A stretch of 42,267 nucleotides of DNA. It comes from Deltaproteobacteria bacterium HGW-Deltaproteobacteria-4 (GTDB taxonomy: Bacteria; Desulfobacterota; Desulfuromonadia; Desulfuromonadales; UBA2197). Below the pieces are notes generated by a model. The model made no database searches. It saw only the letters and a list, made by a program, of their open reading frames with translations, and was not told the origin of the DNA. Made by a program: the position numbers and the translations under genes. The first letter of the stretch is position 1, and each line of letters opens with the position of its first letter. Below, one piece after another: positions 1 to 8,281 of this stretch. Where the stretch lies: NCBI GenBank assembly GCA_002841765.1, contig PHAV01000011.1, positions 1-42,267 on the forward strand, read 5' to 3'.

Positions 1-99
1 GTTTCACCGTTTCCAGAATTCAATGTGAACCGCCGTATACGGAACCGTACGTACGGGGGTGTGGGAGGACGGCGGGAGTAATTCCGCCTCCTACCCGAT
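1..99 (+). mobile_element. 3' end of a group II intron (domains V and VI), truncated by the window edge
   Basis: The sequence folds into the two conserved 3' domains of a bacterial group II intron. Domain V is about 28-61: bases 29-37 pair with 52-60, there is a two-base bulge at C50-G51, and a short upper helix is capped by a four-base loop near 42-45. Domain VI is 63-96: 71-75 pair with 84-88, 63-65 with 94-96 and 66-68 with 90-92. A93 is left bulged, as expected for the branch point, and six bases then lead to the likely 3' splice site after T99. The rest of the intron, including any reverse transcriptase gene, lies outside the window. One pair in the lower domain V helix, G32 with G57, is a mismatch where the family normally has a G-U wobble in the catalytic triad, so this copy may be inactive. 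Confidence 0.75.
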
Positions 100-141
100 G
101 CGATCCTTGCCAGACTTTACCCCCCTTCCGGCACTGCGGAG

Positions 142-171
142 TTGACAGCCGTTCCCCGGCTCAGTTATAGA
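142..171 (+). promoter_or_regulatory. Sigma-70-type promoter upstream of the small membrane protein gene
   Basis: A TTGACA box at 142-147 and a TATAGA box at 166-171 are separated by 18 bases. Transcription would start near 178, about 50 bases before the gene at 229. The promoter lies just downstream of the intron's 3' end, so the gene need not depend on intron read-through. Confidence 0.5.
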
Positions 172-228
172 TTAACTTTATAATCATACCGGCGAGAGCA
201 GTAATGCGTACGGTGCAGGAGCCGTGAA

Positions 229-612
229 GTGATGAAGGGAAATCTTGGACAATATTTAACCTTACTGGGTTTTTGTGCCCTCGGTTTTTACGGCATTATG
301 TTCGGTTTCGGTTATTTGGGTCTGGAAGCCATGCCGCAATTTGTGGTGACGGCGGTGATCTTTTTAACCGCCGGCCGGATGTTAAAAAAGGTCCGTCTGG
401 GCAGCGCTGAAGAGGAAGAAGAGAAACTTGCGGGGGCATTGCGGCGGGAACCGGACTGGCCCTGGCTGACCGCTTTCATGAACTGGACCGCCGCCCTGTT
501 AATTATTGCGTTTTTGGCTATTTTGCTGATGAAACCGAGAGGACTCTCGCTCCTCGATGCCTTTAAATCTTCTCCCTCCCAGAGCAGTTTTTTTTCCGAT
601 GCCGTCCCCTAG
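229..612 (+). CDS. Small integral membrane protein of unknown function
   Basis: I do not recognise a family for this 127-residue protein. It shows about three hydrophobic segments: residues 8-30, 36-50 and 83-103. A charged loop between the second and third holds a run of five glutamates, and a Ser/Phe-rich tail follows. An AGGAG ribosome-binding site at 217-221 serves either the GTG at 229 (7-base spacing) or the ATG at 232 (10-base spacing); the two starts differ by one residue. A promoter lies at 142-171. The gene stands alone between the intron remnant and the palindrome at 650-693, and converges on the MshEN-receiver gene. Reading frame, ribosome-binding site and membrane pattern support a real gene, but its role cannot be told. 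Confidence 0.6.
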   Translation: MMKGNLGQYLTLLGFCALGFYGIMFGFGYLGLEAMPQFVVTAVIFLTAGRMLKKVRLGSAEEEEEKLAGALRREPDWPWLTAFMNWTAALLIIAFLAILLMKPRGLSLLDAFKSSPSQSSFFSDAVP

Positions 613-649
613 GCAGACTTATTTAATCTTTATCAACAACTCGGTAGCA

Positions 650-693
650 ATAACAATGGGCATCGATGCACGTGCATCGATGCCCATTGTTAT
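650..693. repeat. 44-nt perfect palindrome between convergent genes
   Basis: Bases 650-671 are the exact reverse complement of 672-693, with no loop or mismatch; the symmetry stops at 649/694. The inner part contains overlapping ATCGAT and GTGCAC-type symmetric sites. It lies between two convergent genes, and a T-rich repeat follows on the right. It could act as a terminator for the upstream gene, although perfect palindromes without a loop are unusual for that role. Confidence 0.9.
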
Positions 694-741
694 CTCTTTG
701 TTATTTCTTTGTTATCTCTTTGTTATCTCTTTGTTATCTCC
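687..741. repeat. Five tandem copies of an 11-bp T-rich unit
   Basis: The unit TTGTTATCTCT occurs five times head to tail at 687-697, 698-708, 709-719, 720-730 and 731-741. Copy 2 has one substitution (C to T) and copy 5 ends in C. The first copy overlaps the right arm of the 44-nt palindrome. The last copy contains the TAA stop codon (734-736, minus strand) of the MshEN-receiver gene, so copy-number change would alter the 3' UTR rather than the protein. Confidence 0.9.
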
Positions 742-1594
742 CTTTTTTCCGCTTTCCTTTCCGTTCGCCATAGACCAGTTGTAAGCCAGAGTTGATTCGG
801 GCGAGGAGGCGATCCTGGTGAAATGGTTTATGGATAAAATCGACAAAGCCGCTGTTCAGGAAGGCAACCTCATCTTTCACCGGGTTGGGGCCGATGGCGA
901 GGAGAGGAATATCGCCCATCTCTTGCAACAGCTTATATGGATTGACCTGTTCCGGGTACTCGGTATCGACTAAGGCGAGGTGCGGCAAAAAGTCGCGGGT
1001 CAAGGCGGTAGCTTCTGTATCGCTAGCGGCAATTTTGACGAGAAAACCGGCCTTCTTTAAAAATTCACCGGTCTTGAGCCGGGAAGAAGGGCTGGCATCA
1101 ATGACAAGAATGGAGGCTTCTTTGTCGCTGACCAGCACAGTCTCTTTTTGCGCCGGGTCCCGCTCTTCATAGTGGCGGCGGATGGCGGCCGCAATCTCGG
1201 TTGAGGTCGTCACGACCGGAATGATGTGCAGGCGTGTGGCTGATGACACTTCATCGATCAAGGGAATGTCGAGAGGGTTGACCATGGCCAGATGAAGTGA
1301 ACTTCCATCGCGCTTTAAGGGGAAGATCTGGGCTTTTTTACACAGCTTCACCGGAATTAAGTCGAGGAGTTCCTTTGTAAAGGCATGTCGGGCAAAATCT
1401 TTGGCCGAGCGAAACCCGTACTGTTTGCTCAGCGCCACCGCAATATCCTTTTCGGCGATGATCCCCATTGTCTCGAGAACCCTGCCGAGACGCCAGCCGG
1501 TTATTTGTTGCCGGTCGAGGGCTTGGCGTAATGCGATTTCGTTGATGACGCCGGCATCAACAAGGATTTCACCAAATTTTTTTTTATTGGTCAC
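734..1594 (-). CDS. MshEN domain-receiver domain protein, probable cyclic-di-GMP-responsive regulator
   Basis: The 286-residue product has two parts. The N-terminal half is an MshEN (type II secretion ATPase N-terminal) domain. It carries two 24-residue motifs of the kind that binds cyclic-di-GMP in MshE: one begins KFGEIL and ends DRQ, the next begins RLGRVL and ends SKQ. The C-terminal half is a CheY-like receiver with the phosphoacceptor Asp in LALVDTEYP and the conserved Lys in HKPF. There is no ATPase or output domain, so it probably works through protein contacts. I chose the GTG start at 1594, preceded by a GGGGCGAG-like site, because an extension to 1702 would overlap the end of clpB and add a non-homologous stretch. 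It follows clpB by 91 bases and may be co-transcribed. Confidence 0.75.
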   Translation of the reverse strand: MTNKKKFGEILVDAGVINEIALRQALDRQQITGWRLGRVLETMGIIAEKDIAVALSKQYGFRSAKDFARHAFTKELLDLIPVKLCKKAQIFPLKRDGSSLHLAMVNPLDIPLIDEVSSATRLHIIPVVTTSTEIAAAIRRHYEERDPAQKETVLVSDKEASILVIDASPSSRLKTGEFLKKAGFLVKIAASDTEATALTRDFLPHLALVDTEYPEQVNPYKLLQEMGDIPLLAIGPNPVKDEVAFLNSGFVDFIHKPFHQDRLLARINSGLQLVYGERKGKRKKGR

Positions 1595-1685
1595 TCTGAC
1601 TCGCCCCGTTTCCTGAAAACTATTCTGCAAAAACTTATTAATCTTCAAGCAAAAATGGGGATTACACAAGAAAAAATTACAGGGA

Positions 1686-4292
<2,607 letters not shown>

Positions 4293-4344
4293 AATCGTGT
4301 CCTTTCGTTGACTATAGAAAAGATAAAGCAAAATTCCTATTGCG

Positions 4345-4370
4345 CAAATGCACAGCGCCGGATCGTTCAA
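4345..4370 (-). promoter_or_regulatory. Possible RpoH (sigma-32) promoter for clpB
   Basis: On the minus strand, TTGAAC (complement of 4365-4370) is followed after 13 bases by GCATTTG. This partly fits the sigma-32 pattern CTTGAA - 11 to 16 bases - CCCCATNT. The -10 box is only a partial match, and the site lies about 55-80 bases from the clpB start. The gene's known heat-shock role supports the idea, but the sequence alone does not settle it. Confidence 0.3.
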
Positions 4371-4464
4371 TCTGTGTGCAAAATATACGCTTCACCACCT
4401 GTTGTTATCTGATGCGCCGGAGTAAAGTCACCCCATCAAGGCAAGTGATAGCAGCGCACAAATA

Positions 4465-4534
4465 CTCTCCATCCCCAGTGGAGAGGGAATGACCTAGCCG
4501 GAACGAGGAGCCTCCCCTTGTTCCGGTTTTTTTT
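4465..4534 (+). terminator. Two hairpins ending in a strong intrinsic terminator, upstream of the glycosyltransferase gene
   Basis: The first hairpin pairs CTCTCCA (4465-4471) with TGGAGAG (4479-4485). The second pairs CCGGAAC (4498-4504) with GTTCCGG (4520-4526) and runs straight into eight T residues (4527-4534). No plus-strand gene lies to the left within the divergent clpB gap. The terminator must therefore end either a short non-coding transcript or an attenuated leader of the glycosyltransferase gene that starts at 4603. No known riboswitch consensus was recognised in 4380-4500. Confidence 0.75.
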
Positions 4535-4602
4535 GTCGTTGGTGTATTGACCTTGGCAATGTGGTTATTACCGATTATCCTGTCAAGGGAAGGAGATTCG
4601 CC

Positions 4603-5754
4603 ATGACCGCACTCTTGATCCTTGCCCTTGTAACCCTCCTCGGCACCCTGCTTATCGCCGTTGAACTCCTTTGTGGGGAACGCCGCCTGCAACCGTTACA
4701 TGCTACACCCAGCGACGGACCCGGTCCCTGGCCGCTGGTCTCGATTGTTGTAGCGGTGCGCAACGAAGAGCGTCATCTCGCCGTCGCCGTCACCTCCCTC
4801 CTCCATCTTTCTTATCCCACCTATGAGCTCATCGTCGTCGATGATCGCTCCGACGATCGGACGCCGGCGATCCTGACGGAACTAACCGCCCACTTCCCGC
4901 AGCTCAAAGTGCTGCGGATCGATGCCCTTCCGGCGGGATGGTTGGGGAAGAATCACGCCCTTTGGCAGGGGAGTCACCGCGCGACCGGGGAACTCCTGCT
5001 CTTTACCGACGGAGATATCATCATGGAGGGGAGCGTTCTGACCCGCGCCGTTATCCGGCTGCAAAATGAAGGGCTCGATCATCTGGCTCTGACCCCGCGC
5101 ATGACGCTGCCCGGCACCCTGCTGCCTATCCTTGGTCTTGCCTTTATCTTCTTCTTCGGCATTTTTACCCGTCCCTGGCGAGCCGCCGATCTGCAAAGTC
5201 CCTGTCATATCGGCATCGGTGCCTTTAATCTCCTGCGCAGCAGCGCTTATCATGCGGTCGGTGGCCATCAAACGATTGCACTCCGTCCGGATGATGATCT
5301 CAAACTCGGTAAAATTATTAAAAAAGGTGGGTTTCGGCAGAATGTCGCGTATGCGCCGGAGTTTCTCGCCGTCGAATGGTACGCGAGTCTCGGCGAGGCG
5401 ATCCGGGGTCTGGAGAAGAATGCTTTTGCCGGCTGTGATTATCGGGTGGGGATAGTGCTGGGGGGAGTTGTCGTGCAGTTGACCTTCGGCCTCTGGCCTT
5501 ATCTCGCCCTGCTGTTGACCGAGGGCGTCACCTGGGGCGTGAATCTGCTCATCGTCCTGATCTTTACCACTTTGTTAATGCGGGGGGCAATGCTGCACGG
5601 CGAGCGGAAACGTTTTGCCTGGGGATTCCCTCTGGGGCTCTGTCTCTTCAGCTGGATTTTGCTGCGAACGATGCTTCTCAATCTTTATCGAGGGGGGATT
5701 GTCTGGCGCGGGACTTTTTATCCCCTCGACCAGCTGCGCCGCAACCGAATTTAA
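4603..5754 (+). CDS. Membrane-bound family 2 glycosyltransferase (HpnB/CrtQ-like)
   Basis: The 383-residue protein has an N-terminal membrane anchor (about residues 2-22) and a GT-A glycosyltransferase domain, then several C-terminal membrane helices (one near 185-200, others from about 285 to the end). Catalytic-domain signs are SIVVAVRNEERHL, the nucleotide-sugar motif VVDDRSDDRT, a DXD-type TDGD, and RPDDDLKLG as the acceptor-side acidic motif. The WLGKNHAL segment resembles hopene-associated HpnB and carotenoid glycosyltransferases, so a lipid acceptor is likely but the exact substrate is unknown. The ATG at 4603 has GGAGA eight bases upstream; a frame extending to 4561 lacks a site. The gene is monocistronic, with hairpins before it and a shared terminator after it. 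Confidence 0.8.
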   Translation: MTALLILALVTLLGTLLIAVELLCGERRLQPLHATPSDGPGPWPLVSIVVAVRNEERHLAVAVTSLLHLSYPTYELIVVDDRSDDRTPAILTELTAHFPQLKVLRIDALPAGWLGKNHALWQGSHRATGELLLFTDGDIIMEGSVLTRAVIRLQNEGLDHLALTPRMTLPGTLLPILGLAFIFFFGIFTRPWRAADLQSPCHIGIGAFNLLRSSAYHAVGGHQTIALRPDDDLKLGKIIKKGGFRQNVAYAPEFLAVEWYASLGEAIRGLEKNAFAGCDYRVGIVLGGVVVQLTFGLWPYLALLLTEGVTWGVNLLIVLIFTTLLMRGAMLHGERKRFAWGFPLGLCLFSWILLRTMLLNLYRGGIVWRGTFYPLDQLRRNRI

Positions 5755-5777
5755 TTCTCCGAAATTATTCACTATAA

Positions 5778-5813
5778 AAATAGGGAGCCGCATTGATGTG
5801 CGACTCCCTATTT
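5778..5813. terminator. Bidirectional terminator between convergent genes
   Basis: AAATAGGGAG followed by CGCA pairs with TGCG and CTCCCTATTT across a six-base loop, with one mismatch in the stem. The A/T ends give a U-tract on both strands. It separates the plus-strand glycosyltransferase from the minus-strand cobalamin operon. Confidence 0.85.
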
Positions 5814-5818
5814 CTTCG

Positions 5819-6256
5819 TCACAGTCGTTTTTTGGGGTGGGGGATCACGGCGATGGTGTGCCGGGCAACACAGACCAGACGCGCGCTGTCATCGCTGATA
5901 CGAATATCCCAGACCTGGGTGTTGCGGCCGATATGCAGCGGGCGGGCTACGCCATAAACGAAACCCGAAGTGACCGGGCGCAGGTGGTTGGCGTTGACTT
6001 CGATCCCGACCGTCGTTTTATTGTGCTCCCGCAAGGTCAGAAAGGCGGCAAAACTGCCGACCGATTCGGCTAAAGCGACGGAAGCACCACCGTGCAGCAA
6101 ACCAAAGGGCTGGGTGGTGCGGTGATCGACCGGCATCCGTGCGGTCAGGGAGTCGCTGTCGATGGCAACGAATTCAATACCGAGATGACCAAGGAGATTG
6201 CCGGTATTAAGGCGGTTGAGTTCTTCCAGTGAATAGTCGCGGGGCCAGAGCTTCAT
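5819..6256 (-). CDS. Hotdog-fold acyl-CoA thioesterase (YdiI/MenI-PaaI type)
   Basis: This 145-residue protein is a single hotdog domain. It contains QPFGLLHGGASVALAES, in which Glu64 matches the catalytic glutamate of YdiI-like enzymes that hydrolyse aromatic or other acyl-CoA thioesters; YdiI/MenI acts on 1,4-dihydroxy-2-naphthoyl-CoA in menaquinone synthesis. The physiological substrate here cannot be read from sequence. It is the last gene of the cobalamin operon, starting four bases after the cobD stop, yet has no evident part in corrin chemistry. The ATG at 6256 gives MKLWPRDYSLEEL, the normal family length; upstream codons in frame belong to the antisense of cobD. Confidence 0.88.
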   Translation of the reverse strand: MKLWPRDYSLEELNRLNTGNLLGHLGIEFVAIDSDSLTARMPVDHRTTQPFGLLHGGASVALAESVGSFAAFLTLREHNKTTVGIEVNANHLRPVTSGFVYGVARPLHIGRNTQVWDIRISDDSARLVCVARHTIAVIPHPKKRL

Positions 6257-6260
6257 GTTG

Positions 6261-7331
6261 TCATCTTGGCGCAAAAAACCGGGCCAAAGCGTTGAGCAGG
6301 CGCTGGTTCTCGGCGCTCGTCCGCACCGCCACTCGCAGGTAATGGGCATCGAGCGGCAAAAAATTGCTGCAGGAGCGCAGCAGGATCCCTTCTTGTCGGA
6401 GGGCGGCGACAAGTTCATCGGCGCGTGCTGCGGTGAGGCGGACGAGGAGGTAATTGGTCGTTGACGGATAGACGTGCAGGCCGAGGGCGCGAAGACCGGA
6501 GGCGAGCTCGCTGCGCAGTTGCGGGATGAGGCGTAAACTCTCCTCGTCATACGCTGTTGCACTCAACGCCGCCTTGGCGGCGGCAATGGCGATGGTCGAG
6601 AGGGCCCACGGTTCGGCCGCTTCCCGCAAGCGGCAAATGCCATTGATCGGGCCGGCAAGATAACCGACACGCAGACCGGGGATGGCGTAAAACTTGGTCA
6701 TGGAACGAAAGACGTAAAGGTTCGGCGTGTTGGCAACGGCCTCGAGGACAGAAGCGTCGGGACAGAAGTCGATAAAGGCTTCGTCGACGGCAACCAGGGC
6801 TTGTTCGCGGAGGGCATGGGCTAAAGTCAGGATGGTCGCGGCTTCGATTCTGGCGCCGCTCGGGTTGCCGGGGTTGGCGAGCAGGAGGAGGTCAGTCGCC
6901 TTCATGACCTGCTGGAGGAGTTGACAGAGATCGAGGATGAAGTCCTTCTCCGGAGAAAGGTCGAAGACGTCAATTCCGGTCCCGGCGATCTCCAGAGCCC
7001 GCTGATATTCACTGAAAGCAGGCCGGACGACCAGGGCGCGGCGGGGGCGCAGCGTCCGGGCAAAGAGGGTGAAGAGGGGGGTTGAGCCGTTACCGGCCAG
7101 GAAGTGGCGCGGGTCGAGGTGATGATAGGCGGCAAGGGCGGTGACCAACGACTCGGCATGGATCTCCGGATAGTGGATGGCATCGTCCAGGGCCGCTGCG
7201 GCGGCGGCGCGCACGCTTGCCGGCATCCCCAAGGGGTTGATACTCGCTGAAAAGTCGAGGAGCTCGGCAACGGGTCGCTGCAGTTCCGCGGCGGCCTGAT
7301 GAATGCCACCACCGTGCTGATATCGGGACAT
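6261..7331 (-). CDS. cobD: L-threonine-O-3-phosphate decarboxylase (cobalamin aminopropanol arm)
   Basis: This PLP enzyme of the histidinol-phosphate aminotransferase fold makes (R)-1-amino-2-propanol phosphate, the linker attached to adenosylcobyric acid by CbiB. The 356-residue product begins MSRYQHGGGI, has the substrate-end motif FSASINPLG, the GNPSG segment, VDEAFIDF, and the PLP lysine in SMTKFYAIPGLRVGY at about residue 213, close to the position in Salmonella CobD. It is called CobC in Pseudomonas naming. The ATG at 7331 has AAAGGGTG upstream and lies two bases after the cbiB stop, which fits one operon. Confidence 0.92.
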   Translation of the reverse strand: MSRYQHGGGIHQAAAELQRPVAELLDFSASINPLGMPASVRAAAAAALDDAIHYPEIHAESLVTALAAYHHLDPRHFLAGNGSTPLFTLFARTLRPRRALVVRPAFSEYQRALEIAGTGIDVFDLSPEKDFILDLCQLLQQVMKATDLLLLANPGNPSGARIEAATILTLAHALREQALVAVDEAFIDFCPDASVLEAVANTPNLYVFRSMTKFYAIPGLRVGYLAGPINGICRLREAAEPWALSTIAIAAAKAALSATAYDEESLRLIPQLRSELASGLRALGLHVYPSTTNYLLVRLTAARADELVAALRQEGILLRSCSNFLPLDAHYLRVAVRTSAENQRLLNALARFFAPR

Positions 7332-7333
7332 GA

Positions 7334-8281
7334 TCACCCTTTCGACAAAAGGAGGAGGAGACCGCCGCCAAGGAGGAGGGCCGCCAGGGAGACCGCGTAC
7401 ATCAGGCGGATGACCTGGTGATAATCGGCAATAGTTAAGGGATGACAAGCGTTGCCGAGAATCGGTTTTTCATGTTTCTCGCCGAAGTAGATCGCGGCGC
7501 CGCCGAAGGTCACACCCAGGGCACCAGCCATGGCAGCCATCGGGTACCCGGCATTGGGACTGCTGCTTTTTGGTCCATCGCGCCGTGCGGCCTGCAGGGC
7601 CTGTCCGGCGTTAAGGCCGACCAGCGGCGCACAAAGGGCGATGAGGAGAACGGTCAGTCGCGCCGGGATCAGATTGAGGAGATCATCAAGCCGCGCTGAT
7701 GCCCAGCCCAGGTGGAGATATTTGTCGTTTTTGTAGCCGACCATCGAATCGAGAGTGCTGGCGGCTTTGTAGGTCATCCCCAGAATCGGTCCGCCGAGGG
7801 CCAGGTAAAATAAAGGGGCGATGATGCCGTCCGAAGTGTTCTCTGCCACGGTTTCGCAGGTGGCGCGAAGGATCGCTTCGGCCTCCAGTTCCCGGGTGTC
7901 GCGGCTGACGATCCACGACAGAGCGAGGCGCGCGCCGTCGAGATCGCCGGCGTCAAGAGCGCGGATTACTTTGGCACTCTCCCGGTGCAGGGAGCGGGTC
8001 GCCAGGCAGGTGTAGCTCAGCCAGACCGTTGCCAGTGTTGCCAATGCCGGGGCCAGCATCTCCGCCAGAAAAAGGATGCCCCAGGTTGTTGACGCTGTCA
8101 ACGCCAGCACCGAAAGGGTGAGGGCAATTCCGGCACTGCGACGCTTTGTAAATACTTTTGGCCAGAATTTTTCCCCGCCGCGGATAAGTCGGCCGATGGC
8201 AACAACCGGATGCGGGAAAGTATGCGGGTCGCCGAGGAGGAGATCGAGTCCCCATGCAGCGGCAAGGAGAGTTGCCGTCAT
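7334..8281 (-). CDS. cbiB: Adenosylcobinamide-phosphate synthase CbiB
   Basis: CbiB is an inner-membrane protein that joins the aminopropanol (phosphate) arm to adenosylcobyric acid. The 315-residue product starts with the family signature DLLLGDPHTFPHPVVAIGRLI and contains ATCETVAENTSDGIIAPLFY and a KAASTLDSMVGYKN motif. Hydrophobic segments near residues 55-90, 200-225 and at the C-terminus suit a multi-pass membrane protein. Its ATG at 8281 overlaps the stop of the CbiH-CbiP gene by four bases, and the next gene, cobD, supplies its substrate. Confidence 0.95.
   Translation of the reverse strand: MTATLLAAAWGLDLLLGDPHTFPHPVVAIGRLIRGGEKFWPKVFTKRRSAGIALTLSVLALTASTTWGILFLAEMLAPALATLATVWLSYTCLATRSLHRESAKVIRALDAGDLDGARLALSWIVSRDTRELEAEAILRATCETVAENTSDGIIAPLFYLALGGPILGMTYKAASTLDSMVGYKNDKYLHLGWASARLDDLLNLIPARLTVLLIALCAPLVGLNAGQALQAARRDGPKSSSPNAGYPMAAMAGALGVTFGGAAIYFGEKHEKPILGNACHPLTIADYHQVIRLMYAVSLAALLLGGGLLLLLSKG

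Noticed and set aside
687-741. Tandem repeats considered as a CRISPR array
   Set aside because: The 11-bp units are directly adjacent without spacers and are too short; no cas gene is in the window.
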